A stretch of 64,000 nt of DNA from Ferrovibrio sp. (GCF_019636075.1 NZ_JAHBYG010000001.1:62001-126000); one strand, 5' to 3'; counted from the stretch's first letter, positions 28,273-37,860 are shown. Notes: a model not told the origin generated them from the sequence alone. Program-made: numbers and translations.

Positions 28273-29229
28273 TTAAGAGGAAATTTCCGCCAAATTCGCT
28301 GGATCGAACCGGTATTGCCGGTTGCAGAACTGGCAATTCGCGGCGATCACCCCGTCTTCCACGATGGCCGCGATTTCTTCCGTCGTGAAAGACCCCAGCA
28401 CGCCGGCCAGCCGCTCGGCGCTGCAGGTGCAGCGCGGCGCCAGCGGCTTGGCTTCGAAAACCCGCACGCCGTCTTCATGGAACAGGCGATAGAGCAGATC
28501 GTTGGGCGACAATTCCGGGCTGGTCAATTCGTCGGCCTTGGCGGTCTGGGTCAGGGCGGTCACGCGGTCCCAGGCATCGGCGCGGTCTTCCGGGGTGAGG
28601 GCGGCATCCATGCCGGTGGTTTGTCCCGGTGCCTGTTCTGGCAATTGCTGCACCAGTATGCCGCCGGCCCGCCAGCGCCAGCGCCCCAACCGGTCCGGTC
28701 GCCGCTTGGCCGCCAGTATGACGCGGGCATTCAACTGTTCGGATTGCGCGAAATAGGCATGGGCAGCATCGGCCAGGCTGGCGCCGCTCAAATCCACGAT
28801 GCCCTGATAGCGCTCCATATCCTCGCCATAGGGATCGATGGTGAAGGCCAGATAGCCCTTGCCCAGCAGCAGCGGCACCAGTTCGGCGCCCGGCCCGATG
28901 CTCAGGCCCAGCAGGCGGTCGGCATCGAAGCCGGCATAGCCGCGCAGGCCATGCGGTTGCACGCCATCCTCGCCGCTGCGGCAATCGGCCACCAGGGTGG
29001 AAACCGGCCCGTCGCCTTTGGCCTGCAGGCTGAACACACCCTCGAATTTCAGCGCCGTGGCCATGGTGGCGGCCAGCGTCATCGCCTCGGCCAGCAGACG
29101 CGCCACCGGCTCGGGATAGCCATGGCGCTCCAGCACGCCATCCACGGTCGGGCCCAGCCGCACCAGGCGGCCGCGCACGTCGCAATGCTCCACCTGAAAG
29201 GGGAGGGAAAGGTCGTCGGGCAAGCTCAC
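28273..29229 (-). CDS. hslO: Redox-regulated chaperone Hsp33
   Basis: About 318 residues. The family opening DDLSLPFQVEHCDVRGRLVRLG is present, as are the LLAEAMTLAATMATALKFEG helices and the C-terminal zinc switch CTCS ... CQFC (CxC then CxxC). Hsp33 is inactive until oxidation releases the zinc, and then holds unfolded proteins. I chose a GTG at 29229, 4 bases past the argF stop, because the 15 residues ahead of it are translated from the argF tail; a longer start is possible. It shares the argD-argF transcript. Confidence 0.92.
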   Translation of the reverse strand: MSLPDDLSLPFQVEHCDVRGRLVRLGPTVDGVLERHGYPEPVARLLAEAMTLAATMATALKFEGVFSLQAKGDGPVSTLVADCRSGEDGVQPHGLRGYAGFDADRLLGLSIGPGAELVPLLLGKGYLAFTIDPYGEDMERYQGIVDLSGASLADAAHAYFAQSEQLNARVILAAKRRPDRLGRWRWRAGGILVQQLPEQAPGQTTGMDAALTPEDRADAWDRVTALTQTAKADELTSPELSPNDLLYRLFHEDGVRVFEAKPLAPRCTCSAERLAGVLGSFTTEEIAAIVEDGVIAANCQFCNRQYRFDPANLAEISS

Positions 29230-29233
29230 GCCA

Positions 29234-30163
29234 TTAACCGTTGAAACACCAGGCCAGGATGGCTTTCTGGGCATGCAGGCGGTTTTCCGCCTCGTCGAAT
29301 ACCACCGATTGCGGGCCGTCGATCACGTCGGCGGTCACTTCCTCGCCGCGATGGGCCGGCAGGCAATGCATGAAGATGGCATTCTTCGCCGCCGCCGCCA
29401 TCAGCGCACTATCCACGCGATACGGCAGCAAGGCGGCATGGCGGCGTGTCGTCTCTTCATCCTGGCCCATGGAAACCCAGGTATCGGCCAGCACGCATTC
29501 GGCATCGCGCACCGCTTCATGCGGATCGCTCACCACGCGCACGGCGGCCTTTTCCTTGGCGGCCCAGGCCATCACATCGGCTGCCGGATGCAGGCCGGCC
29601 GGGCAGGCCAGATCGATGCTGAAACCGAAGCGGGCGGCGGCATGGATCCAGGAATGCGCCATGTTGTTGCCATCGCCGATCCAGGCCACCTTGCGGCCAC
29701 GGATCGGGCCCAGCTTTTCCTCGAAGGTCAGCACATCGGCCATCACCTGGCAGGGATGGCTGTCGTCGGTCAGGCCGTTGATCACCGGAATGCTGCCATT
29801 TCCGGCCAGTTCCAGCATGTTGGAAGCCAGCGAGGTACGCAGCATCACGGCATCCACCATGCCCGACAGGATGCGGGCGGTATCGGCAATGGTTTCGCCG
29901 CGGCCGAGCTGCAAATCGTCGGAGCGCAGCGAGATGGTTTCGCCGCCCAATTGCCGCATCGCCACATCGAAGCTCAGCCGTGTGCGGGTTGAGGGCTTCT
30001 CGAAGATCATCGCCAGCACGCGGCCGGCGGCCGGCGCATCGGGTTCGGGCTTTGCCTTCGGCCAGCCCTTGCGGCCCTGCTTCATGCGCGCGGCATGATC
30101 CAGGATGCCGCGCAGGGTTTCCGCCGACAGCAGATGCAGGTCGAGAAAATGCCGCACGCTCAT
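29234..30163 (-). CDS. argF: Ornithine carbamoyltransferase
   Basis: A 309-residue enzyme with the carbamoyl-phosphate motif FEKPSTRTRLSFD, the HPCQVMAD segment, the ornithine loop VSMGQDEE and the HCLPAHRGEEV active-site Cys loop. It forms citrulline from ornithine and carbamoyl phosphate in arginine synthesis. Its ATG overlaps the TGA of argD (ATGA), giving coupled translation. The ATG at 30163 gives normal family length; the long upstream frame is the argD antiframe. Confidence 0.97.
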   Translation of the reverse strand: MSVRHFLDLHLLSAETLRGILDHAARMKQGRKGWPKAKPEPDAPAAGRVLAMIFEKPSTRTRLSFDVAMRQLGGETISLRSDDLQLGRGETIADTARILSGMVDAVMLRTSLASNMLELAGNGSIPVINGLTDDSHPCQVMADVLTFEEKLGPIRGRKVAWIGDGNNMAHSWIHAAARFGFSIDLACPAGLHPAADVMAWAAKEKAAVRVVSDPHEAVRDAECVLADTWVSMGQDEETTRRHAALLPYRVDSALMAAAAKNAIFMHCLPAHRGEEVTADVIDGPQSVVFDEAENRLHAQKAILAWCFNG

Positions 30164-31350
30164 GCGGCATTTCCTGTGCTTTTGCTGGCCAGCGCTGTGC
30201 AGGCGGCATCGAGTTTGGCTGTGGCTTCCGAAAGCTCGGCTTCCGAGATCAGCAGCGAGGGCAGCAAGCGCACGGTGTTGTCGGCGGCGGATACCGAAAC
30301 CATCTGCTGCTGCTGCAATGCAGTCACCAGATCGCCGTTCGGCACCTTGGTTTTCAACGCCAGCAGGAAACCCTGACCGCGCACTTCTTCCAGTACGGTA
30401 GGGTATTTGTCGATCAGCATGGCCAATTGCTGCTTGAACATGGAGGCGCGGCGCTGCAGATCCTCGAAGAAGCCAGGCGCCAGCATCACATCCAGCACGG
30501 CATTGCCCGCCGCCATGGCCAGCATGTTGCCGCCGAACGTCGTGCCATGGGTGCCGGGCGCGATGCCCGAGGCGGCGTCTTTCGTTGCCAGGATGGCGCC
30601 CATCGGGAAACCGCCGCCCAGGCCCTTGGCCAGCGCCATGATATCGGGCGTGATGCCGCTCCATTCATGGGCAAACAGCTTGCCGGTGCGGCCCATGCCG
30701 GTTTGTACTTCATCCATGATCAGCAGCAGGCCGTGATCGTCGCACAGCTTGCGGATGGCGCGCAGGGTTTCGGTGGGGATGGCGCGGATGCCGCCTTCGC
30801 CCTGGATCGGCTCCAGCATGATGGCGCAGGTTTCCGGCCCGATTGCCGCTTTCAGAGCGGCCAGATCGTTCAGCGGCGCATGATCGAAACCATCGGCCTT
30901 GGTGCCGAAGCCATCGAGATATTTCTTGTTGTTGCCGGCTGCCAGCATGGCCAGCGTGCGGCCATGGAAGGCGCCATCAAAGGTGATGACGCGCCATTTT
31001 TCCGGCTGGCCTTTCGCGGCGAAATATTTGCGCGCGATTTTCACCGAACCCTCGCAGGCCTCGGCGCCGGAATTGCAGAAGAAGGCCACATCGGCAAAGG
31101 AGTTCGCCACCAGCCGTTCGGCCAGCTTGGCTTGGCCGGGAATCTCGAACAGGTTGGAGGTGTGCCACAGCTTGCCCACCTGCTCGGTCAGCTTGGCCAC
31201 CAGATGCGGATGATTGTGGCCCAGCGCGGTAACGGCGATGCCGGAGGCGAAATCCAGATAACGTCGACCATCGGCGGTCATGAGGTAGGAACCCTCGCCC
31301 CGCTCGAACGCAAGGGGGGCCCTTGCGTAGGTCGACATCAATGCGCTCAC
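30160..31350 (-). CDS. argD: Acetylornithine aminotransferase
   Basis: A 396-residue class III PLP aminotransferase. Key parts are the FASGIAVTALGHNHP opening, FCNSGAEACEGSVKIARKYF, the PLP-binding Asp in LLIMDEVQTGMGRTG and the Schiff-base Lys in LAKGLGGGFPMGA. It converts N-acetylglutamate semialdehyde to N-acetylornithine and may also serve lysine synthesis. It is the first gene of argD-argF-hslO; a 160-base spacer with a palindrome separates it from the upstream permease. Confidence 0.96.
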   Translation of the reverse strand: MSALMSTYARAPLAFERGEGSYLMTADGRRYLDFASGIAVTALGHNHPHLVAKLTEQVGKLWHTSNLFEIPGQAKLAERLVANSFADVAFFCNSGAEACEGSVKIARKYFAAKGQPEKWRVITFDGAFHGRTLAMLAAGNNKKYLDGFGTKADGFDHAPLNDLAALKAAIGPETCAIMLEPIQGEGGIRAIPTETLRAIRKLCDDHGLLLIMDEVQTGMGRTGKLFAHEWSGITPDIMALAKGLGGGFPMGAILATKDAASGIAPGTHGTTFGGNMLAMAAGNAVLDVMLAPGFFEDLQRRASMFKQQLAMLIDKYPTVLEEVRGQGFLLALKTKVPNGDLVTALQQQQMVSVSAADNTVRLLPSLLISEAELSEATAKLDAACTALASKSTGNAA

Positions 31351-31456
31351 GGCAGAATCCTTTCCAAAAAATGTTTGCTACGGCCCAAAAACACCTTCGC
31401 CAGCCCCGGCATTACGCTGCCGGGCTGGCGAGAGGGCGAATTATGGGCGAAAACGG

Positions 31457-31495
31457 CCTTATGTCAATTCGGTGAATTGTACCGTCACAATAAGG
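31457..31495. promoter_or_regulatory. Inverted repeat upstream of argD
   Basis: CAATTC-GGT-GAATTG (31465-31479) is a perfect 6-base palindrome, flanked by a second, wider pair CCTTAT (31457-31462) and ATAAGG (31490-31495). It lies about 110 bases ahead of the argD start in an AT-richer patch. It may be an operator for the arginine operon; the AATTC half-sites recall, but do not match, the ArgR box. Confidence 0.4.
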
Positions 31496-31510
31496 CTTTG
31501 GCGGCCTATA

Positions 31511-32350
31511 TCAGCTTTGCAGGCGCCAGCCGCGGCGCAGCAGTATCAGGCAGAAAATCCACAAAGCCAGGCCGGCAATGCCCAGGGCGATGGCGCCCAG
31601 CAGGATATCGCCATCGGCATGGCCGGTCATGCCATAGCGAAAGCCGTCGATCATGAAGAAGAACGGGTTGGCATGGGCCACCGCCAGCCAGACCGGCGGC
31701 AATTGCTGCACCGAATAGAATGTGCCCGACAGGAAGGCCAGCGGCGTGATCACGAAATTGGTGACGGCGGCCAGGTGGTCGAATTTCTGGCTCCACAGCC
31801 CGGCCAGAATGCCCAGCAGCGACAGCACCAGCGAGCCCATCAGCACGAAATACAGCGCCGCCCACCAATGCTGGATGCCGGTGCTGATGAAAGGGCCCAT
31901 GGCCAGGCCAACGGCAACCGCCACCATCACGCCGCGCGTGACACCGGCCATGGCATAGGCCACCAGGAATTCGCCGGGCGTGATCGGCGGCATCAGCATG
32001 TCTACGATATTGCCCTGAACCTTCGAGATCAGGATCGAGGATGAGGTATTGGCGAAGGCATTCTGCGTGGTTGCCATCATGATCAGGCCGGGCGCCAGAA
32101 AATCCACGAAATGCAGATCGCCCACCATGCGTACCGCGCCGCCCAGCGCCAGGGCGAAGACCGCGAAAAACAGCAAGGTGGTGATCACCGGCGCCACAAC
32201 GGCCTGGGTCGCCACGGCCAGGAAACGCCGCACTTCCTTCATATAGAGGGTCCACAGGCCCAGCCAGTTCACCACGCCATATTGGCGCGGCGGATGGAAA
32301 GCGGGCGGATGGAAGGCGGGCGGGGGATTGGAGGGGGATGCGGGGGTCAT
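31511..32350 (-). CDS. ABC-2 type transporter permease
   Basis: About 279 residues with six predicted membrane helices. The signature pieces are GLWTLYMKEVRRFLAVATQAVVAP, the conserved VDFLAPGLIMMATTQNAFANTSSSI loop and PLAFLSGTFYSVQQLPPVW, as in NodJ/DrrB exporters. It would be the membrane half of an exporter, but no ATPase gene is adjacent. The Pro-rich N-terminus carries a repeated HPPAF from a 15-base DNA duplication at 32290-32319. The start at 32350 is the only ATG near the domain. Confidence 0.85.
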   Translation of the reverse strand: MTPASPSNPPPAFHPPAFHPPRQYGVVNWLGLWTLYMKEVRRFLAVATQAVVAPVITTLLFFAVFALALGGAVRMVGDLHFVDFLAPGLIMMATTQNAFANTSSSILISKVQGNIVDMLMPPITPGEFLVAYAMAGVTRGVMVAVAVGLAMGPFISTGIQHWWAALYFVLMGSLVLSLLGILAGLWSQKFDHLAAVTNFVITPLAFLSGTFYSVQQLPPVWLAVAHANPFFFMIDGFRYGMTGHADGDILLGAIALGIAGLALWIFCLILLRRGWRLQS

Positions 32351-32419
32351 GCTGGGTAATCGCCGGGCTGCGGGCCTGAAAGCTTGTCGGGTGCCTCTCA
32401 TAGCGCGTAACTTGCGCCA

Positions 32420-33370
32420 ATGCAAAACACCGCCTCGCCGCCGGATTCAGAAGCGCCGCCCGCCTGGCTGGCCGGGCTGCTTGCCGGCGACCGCGCCGCA
32501 TTGGCCCGGGCGATCACGGCGGTGGAAAACGAAACGCCGGATGCCAGGGCCGTCTTGCGTATCATACGGGGCAGGCTGGGCCATGCCCTGGTGGTGGGTT
32601 TCACCGGTGCGCCCGGCGCCGGCAAATCCACCCTGGTTTCGGCTTATGTGGAGGAATTGCGCCGCCGCGATGCCAGCGTGGGCGTGGTGGCGGTGGATCC
32701 ATCCAGCCCGCTCACCGGCGGCGCCATCCTGGGCGACCGCATCCGCATGTCGCGGCATGCCACCGATCCCGGGGTTTTCGTACGCTCGCTGGCCAGCCGT
32801 GGCCATCTTGGCGGCCTGTCGCGCACGGCGGCTCGGGTGATCGACGTGTTCGATGCCGCGGGGCGCGATGTGGTGGTGGTGGAAACCGTGGGCACCGGGC
32901 AATCGGAGGTGGAGATCGCCGAAATCGCCGATGTGCGCGTGGTGGTGAACGCGCCGGGGCTGGGCGACGATGTGCAGGCCATCAAGGCCGGCATTCTCGA
33001 AATCGCCGATATCCTGGTGGTGAACAAATCCGACCTGCCATTCGCCGAGCGTTCGGCGCGCCAATTGGCGGCCATGGCGGCGCAGCGCGAAGGCCGCAGC
33101 GTGCCGGTTTTGCGCACGTCGGCCACCACGGGCCTGGGCGTGGCCGAACTGGCCGATGCAATCGCGGCGCTGGGCCGGCGCAAGCGCCCGGATCCGCGTG
33201 CCCGGCTGCGCCGGCTGCTGCTGGGGCTGGCGCAGGATTGGTTCCGCCGCCGGCTGGGCGCTTTGCCCGATGCGGCACTGGACAATCTGGCCCGCGACCT
33301 GCTGGATGGCGCCCGCGATACCGATAGCGCCATGCGCGATCTTCTCACTTTGTTGGACAAGGACCGATGA
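32420..33370 (+). CDS. meaB: Methylmalonyl-CoA mutase-associated GTPase MeaB (ArgK family)
   Basis: A 316-residue G3E-family P-loop GTPase. Walker A is GAPGAGKST, followed by VVAVDPSSPLTGGAILGDRIRM, the switch VVVETVGTGQSEVEIA and the guanine-specific NKSD. MeaB protects and reloads adenosylcobalamin mutases such as methylmalonyl-CoA mutase. No mutase gene is in the window, so its partner is encoded elsewhere. It overlaps the next gene by 4 bases (ATGA) and is divergent from the ABC-2 permease. Confidence 0.92.
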   Translation: MQNTASPPDSEAPPAWLAGLLAGDRAALARAITAVENETPDARAVLRIIRGRLGHALVVGFTGAPGAGKSTLVSAYVEELRRRDASVGVVAVDPSSPLTGGAILGDRIRMSRHATDPGVFVRSLASRGHLGGLSRTAARVIDVFDAAGRDVVVVETVGTGQSEVEIAEIADVRVVVNAPGLGDDVQAIKAGILEIADILVVNKSDLPFAERSARQLAAMAAQREGRSVPVLRTSATTGLGVAELADAIAALGRRKRPDPRARLRRLLLGLAQDWFRRRLGALPDAALDNLARDLLDGARDTDSAMRDLLTLLDKDR

Positions 33371-34539
33371 ACCCGCAATTTCCCTCCGCGCCGATCCGCT
33401 CGCATATCCAGGCCATCAATGGCTCGCGCATCCGCATCGTCAATCGTGCCGCCGCCGGCATGAGCGATGTGTTGCCGCTATGGTTCGGCGAGGGCGACGA
33501 TGCCACGCCGGCTTTCATCGCCGATGCCGCCGCCGAAGCGGTGAAGACCGGCAAGACCTTCTATGCCCCCAATCGCGGCATTCCCGAATTGCGCGCGGCG
33601 ATCCAGCGCTATCTCAAGCGCACATACGATCAGGATGTGGCCATCGAGCGCATCACCGTCACGGCTTCCGGCATGAATGCGCTGATGATTGTCACGCAAT
33701 GCCTGCTCGGGCCGGGCGATAACGGCATTGTCATCGGCCCGGTCTGGCCCAATGGCCAGCAGGCCATGCGCGTGATGGGCGCCGAACCGCGCCGGGTCGA
33801 TCTCACGCCCACTGCAGAAGGCGGCTGGCGCCTCGATCTCGACCGCCTGTTCGATGCCTGCGACGAGAATACCCGGGTGATCTCCATCAACAGCCCGGGC
33901 AACCCGACCGGCTGGGTGGCCAGCGAGGCGGAATTGCGCGCGATCCTGGATTTCTGCAAATCGCGCGGCATCTGGGTGCTGTCGGATGAAGTCTATTCCC
34001 GCATCGTCTACGACCGGCCCTATGCGCCCAGCTTTCTCACCATAGCGGATCCCGATGATCCGGTGGTGATCGTCAATTCCTTCTCCAAAAGCTGGTCGAT
34101 GACCGGCTGGCGGCTCGGCTGGATCATCGCGCCGCCGCGCCTGCAGACCGAGATCGAGAAGATGACCGAGTTCAACATCTCGCATCCCACCACCTTCGTG
34201 CAGCATGGCGGCATCGCCGCGATGGATCAGGGCGATGCCTATACCGCCAGCCTGGTGGCCCGCTATGGCCAGGCCCGCGATCTGGTATTCCAGCGCCTGG
34301 CCGGCCTGCCGCGCGTGCGCCTGGCGCGGCCGGAAGGCGCCTTCTATGCCTTCTTCGCCGTGGATGGCATGACCGACAGCCTGGCCTTCTGTCTCAAGTT
34401 GCTGGAAACCGCCAAAGTGGGGCTGGCGCCCGGCATTGCCTTCGGCGATAGCGGCGAGGGGCGCATCCGGCTGTGTTTCGCCGCCTCGCTGCCCAAGGTG
34501 TCGGAAGCCATGGACCGGCTGGAGCCGCAATTGCGTTAA
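33367..34539 (+). CDS. Class I/II pyridoxal-phosphate aminotransferase
   Basis: A 390-residue fold-type I aminotransferase. It contains [18 protein letters not shown], the PLP-contact [25 protein letters not shown], the [10 protein letters not shown] helix and the Schiff-base Lys in [16 protein letters not shown]. The C-terminal substrate Arg lies in RIRLCFAAS. The specificity (aspartate, aromatic or other) cannot be read. The coupling to meaB by ATGA suggests co-expression, though a functional link is not obvious. Confidence 0.9.
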   Translation: MNPQFPSAPIRSHIQAINGSRIRIVNRAAAGMSDVLPLWFGEGDDATPAFIADAAAEAVKTGKTFYAPNRGIPELRAAIQRYLKRTYDQDVAIERITVTASGMNALMIVTQCLLGPGDNGIVIGPVWPNGQQAMRVMGAEPRRVDLTPTAEGGWRLDLDRLFDACDENTRVISINSPGNPTGWVASEAELRAILDFCKSRGIWVLSDEVYSRIVYDRPYAPSFLTIADPDDPVVIVNSFSKSWSMTGWRLGWIIAPPRLQTEIEKMTEFNISHPTTFVQHGGIAAMDQGDAYTASLVARYGQARDLVFQRLAGLPRVRLARPEGAFYAFFAVDGMTDSLAFCLKLLETAKVGLAPGIAFGDSGEGRIRLCFAASLPKVSEAMDRLEPQLR

Positions 34540-34705
34540 GCCCGCGCCACAGGCTGTGGTATCAGCCCGCGCCGCAGGCTGGTCCCAACAAGGGCTGCCG
34601 CAGCGTCAAGCGCCGATTGTAACCCTGTCGGATGATTGCCAAGCCGGCAGGGGCGGGGGTAGCTTCTGCAACCAGATCAAAGAACACCATCGGAGGAAAA
34701 ACGCC

Positions 34706-35884
34706 ATGACCCAGGCTGTTATCGTATCCACTGCCCGCACCGGGCTTGCCAAGTCCTGGAAGGGCGGCTTCAACATGACCCATGGCGCCACCCTGGGCGG
34801 TGTTGCGCTGGCCGCTGCGGTTGAGCGCGCCAAGGTCGATCCGGCCGAGATCGAGGATGTGATCCTGGGCTGCGCCACTCCTGAAGGCGCCACCGGCAGC
34901 AACATCGCGCGCCAGGTCGCGCTGCGCGCCGGTCTGCCGATCACCGCCTCGGGCGTCACCGTCAACCGCTTCTGCTCCTCGGGCTTGCAATCCATCGCCA
35001 TGGCGGCGCAGCGCGTGATCGTGGATGGCGTGCCGGTGATGGCCGCCGGCGGCGTGGAATCGATCTCGCTGACCCAGAACCAGATGAATGTCTCCAACCT
35101 CAAGGATCCGTGGCTGGAGGAGAAGAAGCCGGAAATCTACTGGCCGATGTTGCAGACCGCCGAGACGGTGGCCAAGCGCTACAATATCAGCCGCGAAGAT
35201 CAGGATCGTTATGGCGCCCGCAGCCAGCAGCGTGCTGCCGCCGCCCGCGATGCCGGCAAGTTCAACGACGAAATCATCCCGGTGAAGACCTTGATGGCGG
35301 TGACCGACAAGGAAACCGGCCAGACCGTCACCCGCGAAGTCACCGTATCTTCCGATGAAGGCATCCGCGCCGACACCACCTACGAAGGCGTGTCGCAGAT
35401 CCGTACCGCCATCCCCGGCGGCGTGATCGCGGCCGGTAATGCCAGCCAGTTCTCCGATGGCGCTTCGGCCTGCATCGTGATGAATGCCAAGCTGGCCGAG
35501 AAGCGCGGCCTGCAGCCGCTGGGCATCTTCCGCGGTTTCGCCGTGGCCGGTTGCGAACCCGACGAAATGGGCATCGGCCCGGTTTATGCCGTGCCGCGCC
35601 TGCTGGAGCGGGCCGGCCTGAAGGTTTCCGATATCGACCTGTGGGAGCTGAACGAGGCCTTTGCCTGCCAGGTGATCTACAGCCGCGACAAGCTGGGCAT
35701 CCCGGACGACAAGCTCAACGTGAATGGCGGTGCCATCGCCGTGGGTCATCCCTATGGCACCTCGGGCGCCCGCCTCACCGGCCATGCGCTGATCGAAGGC
35801 AAGCGCCGTGGCGCCAAGCTGGTTGTGGTCACCATGTGCATCGGCGGCGGTATGGGCGCGGCCGGCTTGTTTGAAGTGGCGTGA
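34706..35884 (+). CDS. Acetyl-CoA acetyltransferase / 3-ketoacyl-CoA thiolase
   Basis: A 392-residue thiolase. The acyl-accepting Cys lies in [16 protein letters not shown], the catalytic His in [19 protein letters not shown] and the second Cys in [16 protein letters not shown]. It either condenses acetyl-CoA to acetoacetyl-CoA or cleaves 3-ketoacyl-CoA; sequence alone does not settle which. A strong CGGAGG site precedes the ATG, and a good terminator follows. A longer frame starting inside the aminotransferase gene is rejected. Confidence 0.93.
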   Translation: MTQAVIVSTARTGLAKSWKGGFNMTHGATLGGVALAAAVERAKVDPAEIEDVILGCATPEGATGSNIARQVALRAGLPITASGVTVNRFCSSGLQSIAMAAQRVIVDGVPVMAAGGVESISLTQNQMNVSNLKDPWLEEKKPEIYWPMLQTAETVAKRYNISREDQDRYGARSQQRAAAARDAGKFNDEIIPVKTLMAVTDKETGQTVTREVTVSSDEGIRADTTYEGVSQIRTAIPGGVIAAGNASQFSDGASACIVMNAKLAEKRGLQPLGIFRGFAVAGCEPDEMGIGPVYAVPRLLERAGLKVSDIDLWELNEAFACQVIYSRDKLGIPDDKLNVNGGAIAVGHPYGTSGARLTGHALIEGKRRGAKLVVVTMCIGGGMGAAGLFEVA

Positions 35885-35910
35885 TCGCCGCAGACATCCG
35901 GTAAATATCG

Positions 35911-35945
35911 AAGGCCGGCCGAAACGCCGGCCTTTTTCTTTTTTA
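35911..35945. terminator. Intrinsic terminator after the thiolase gene
   Basis: GGCCGGC (35913-35919) and GCCGGCC (35926-35932) form a 7-base stem, followed by TTTTTCTTTTTT. It ends the thiolase message on the plus strand and faces the convergent YdcH gene. Confidence 0.9.
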
Positions 35946-35955
35946 TATCAGATGG

Positions 35956-36171
35956 TTAGGCGATGATATCGGGCAGCAGCAGGCTTTCGATGCGGATGAT
36001 CTGGTCTTTCAGCAGCAGTTTTTTCTTTTTCATCCGCTGAATCTGGATCTGGTTGATATGGGCCTGCTCCGCCAGCGCATTGATGGCATCGTCCAGATCG
36101 CGGTGTTCGGCGCGCAGATCGGCCAATTGCTTATGCAATTCCTCGGTATCGATACTGCTCGTGAAACTCAT
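35956..36171 (-). CDS. YdcH-type (DUF465) small coiled-coil protein
   Basis: A 71-residue, highly charged helical protein. It has the DUF465 layout: a first helix (ELHKQLADLRAEHRDLDDAIN), a short turn, then a second helix rich in Lys (IQRMKKKKLLLKDQIIRIE). The function of the family is unknown. It is transcribed alone and is divergent from the TIGR02444-type gene; a related small gene lies at 37631-37831. Confidence 0.85.
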   Translation of the reverse strand: MSFTSSIDTEELHKQLADLRAEHRDLDDAINALAEQAHINQIQIQRMKKKKLLLKDQIIRIESLLLPDIIA

Positions 36172-36255
36172 TCTGCCCACCTTCGGAGGCTGCCGGACTG
36201 GTCGGGCCTTCCAGGCCGGTTTACCAGGCAACATCATATGGTAGCATAACACGGA

Positions 36256-36786
36256 ATGAGCATCACCGGCACCGGCTTCTGGTCGTTTTCCACCGCCATC
36301 TACACCCGTCCGGGCGTGGCAGAGGCGGTGCTCAGCCTGCAGGATCTGCACGGCGCCGATGTCAATCTTGTGTTGTTCTGCTTTTGGCGCGCCCGGCTCG
36401 GCCTGTCCAATTGGGCGCCGGGCGAGATGCAGCGGGCCATCGACGTGCTCAAGCCGGTGAATGCCGTGCTGCTGCCCTACCGCCAGGCCCGCCGCGCGCT
36501 GAAGAACATGGTGCTGGAGGATGACAGCCTGCAGCCGCTTTACGACGACACCATCGAGCTGGAATTGCGCATCGAAGCGCAGGCGCAATTGGCGCTGGAG
36601 CCGATGGCGCAATTGAGCCACGCCCTGAGCCATTTCGGCGGCAAGGCCGACGAGATGGCGGCAGCGGTGCGCCATCTGGCGGAATATACCGCCACGCTGC
36701 CCAATGCCGGCCGCGAAGCCGATGTTTTGGCGCTGCAATTGTTGCGCGCGGTTTACACCGCCGACCCGGCCTTGCCTGGGCAGTGA
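36256..36786 (+). CDS. TIGR02444-family conserved protein
   Basis: A 176-residue soluble helical protein. The N-terminal FWSFSTAIYTRPGVAEAVLSLQDLHGADVNLVLFCFWRARLG matches the TIGR02444 family, whose role is not known. The C-terminal half is Ala/Leu-rich helices. The ATG at 36256 is the only start that keeps the family N-terminus. It is convergent with ubiX; the 40-base gap holds a duplicated CGACAGGGATACGGG word (36789-36803, 36807-36821). Confidence 0.85.
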   Translation: MSITGTGFWSFSTAIYTRPGVAEAVLSLQDLHGADVNLVLFCFWRARLGLSNWAPGEMQRAIDVLKPVNAVLLPYRQARRALKNMVLEDDSLQPLYDDTIELELRIEAQAQLALEPMAQLSHALSHFGGKADEMAAAVRHLAEYTATLPNAGREADVLALQLLRAVYTADPALPGQ

Positions 36787-36825
36787 CCCGACAGGGATAC
36801 GGGAAGCGACAGGGATACGGGGCGC

Positions 36826-37482
36826 TTAATCCGCCGGGGGTTTGCCGCTCCAGCGATGCACCTTGCCGGTATCGAGATTGAACAGATCGAGCGCGCGGCC
36901 GATGCTGTGGTCGATCATGTCGTCCAGGCTTTTCGGCTTGGCATAGAAACCCGGCATGGGCGGCGCGATGATGGCGCCGATTTCGGTGGCGGCCGCCATG
37001 GCGCGGATATGGCCCAGATGCAGCGGCGTTTCGCGCGGCATCACTACCAGCTTGCGGCGTTCCTTCAGCACCACATCGGCGGCGCGCGTGAGCAGGTTGC
37101 CTGAAAGGCTGTAGGCGATCTCGCTCAGCGTTTTCATCGAACAGGGGGCGATGATCATGCCGAGCGTGCGGAACGAGCCCGATGCAATCGCCGCACCCAC
37201 ATCGCCCAGCGGGTATGTCTTGCTGGCCAATGCCCGCACGCTTTTTGCGGTATGGCTGGTTTCGTAGGCGATGGTCATTTCAGCGGCGCGGGTCAGCACA
37301 AGATGGGTTTCAATGCCCATGGCGCGCAATGCTTCCAGCAGGCGTATACCATAGATCGCACCGGACGCGCCGGTGATGCCGACAATGATCCGCTGCGCCG
37401 AATCACGCGCGCGCTGCGGCGAATCGTTGGATTTCGCCGATTCGGAAGCCGATCTTGTGGATGGTTTTGTGCGTCGCGTCAT
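36826..37482 (-). CDS. ubiX: Flavin prenyltransferase UbiX
   Basis: About 218 residues. After a basic, Ser-rich N-terminal tail of about 30 residues the UbiX flavodoxin-like fold begins IIVGITGASGAIYGIRLLEAL, with APCSMKTLSEIAYSLSGNLLTRAADV and the prenyl/FMN-binding MPRETPLHLGHI and IAPPMPGFYAKP. It attaches dimethylallyl to FMN to make the prenyl-FMN cofactor of UbiD decarboxylases in ubiquinone synthesis. A TTG at 37500 is another possible start. The N-terminal tail is longer than in E. coli UbiX. Confidence 0.93.
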   Translation of the reverse strand: MTRRTKPSTRSASESAKSNDSPQRARDSAQRIIVGITGASGAIYGIRLLEALRAMGIETHLVLTRAAEMTIAYETSHTAKSVRALASKTYPLGDVGAAIASGSFRTLGMIIAPCSMKTLSEIAYSLSGNLLTRAADVVLKERRKLVVMPRETPLHLGHIRAMAAATEIGAIIAPPMPGFYAKPKSLDDMIDHSIGRALDLFNLDTGKVHRWSGKPPAD

Positions 37483-37630
37483 GCTGTATCGATCCGTCAA
37501 AGATAATTTGCACGAATCCTACTGACAAAGCGAGGGGGGAGTGCTTACATGAGTCTGTGCGCGTCCCGGTGCGGCCGCGCCTAAGTGCCGCCCGGCGACG
37601 CGCTCCGAACCTGCCAAGGAGGAGACCGCG

Positions 37631-37831
37631 ATGGCTCAACAGATGCAAAATGCAAACATGCAGTATGCCGCGCCGCAAACTCACATTGATACGCTGGTCG
37701 AAAAACATGCCCATCTGCAGACGGTGATTGATGACGAGTCGCATCGCCCGTTGCCCGACAGCACGCGCATTGCTCAGCTCAAGCGCGAGAAACTGCGGTT
37801 GAAGGAAGAGATCAACCGCCTCACCATCTAG
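37631..37831 (+). CDS. YdcH-type (DUF465) small protein
   Basis: A 66-residue protein with a Gln/Asn/Met-rich start, then the DUF465 core HIDTLVEKHAHLQTVIDDE, SHRPLPDSTRIAQLKREKLRLKEEINRL. The AAGGAGGAGA ribosome site is one of the strongest in the window, which suggests high expression. It is the second member of this family within 2 kb. The role is unknown. Confidence 0.88.
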   Translation: MAQQMQNANMQYAAPQTHIDTLVEKHAHLQTVIDDESHRPLPDSTRIAQLKREKLRLKEEINRLTI

Positions 37832-37860
37832 CCCTATACGATAAACACCGCGATCATCCC

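Noticed and set aside
28207-29244. 345-codon plus-strand frame opposite hslO
   Set aside because: Shadow of Hsp33, which has complete motifs on the other strand.
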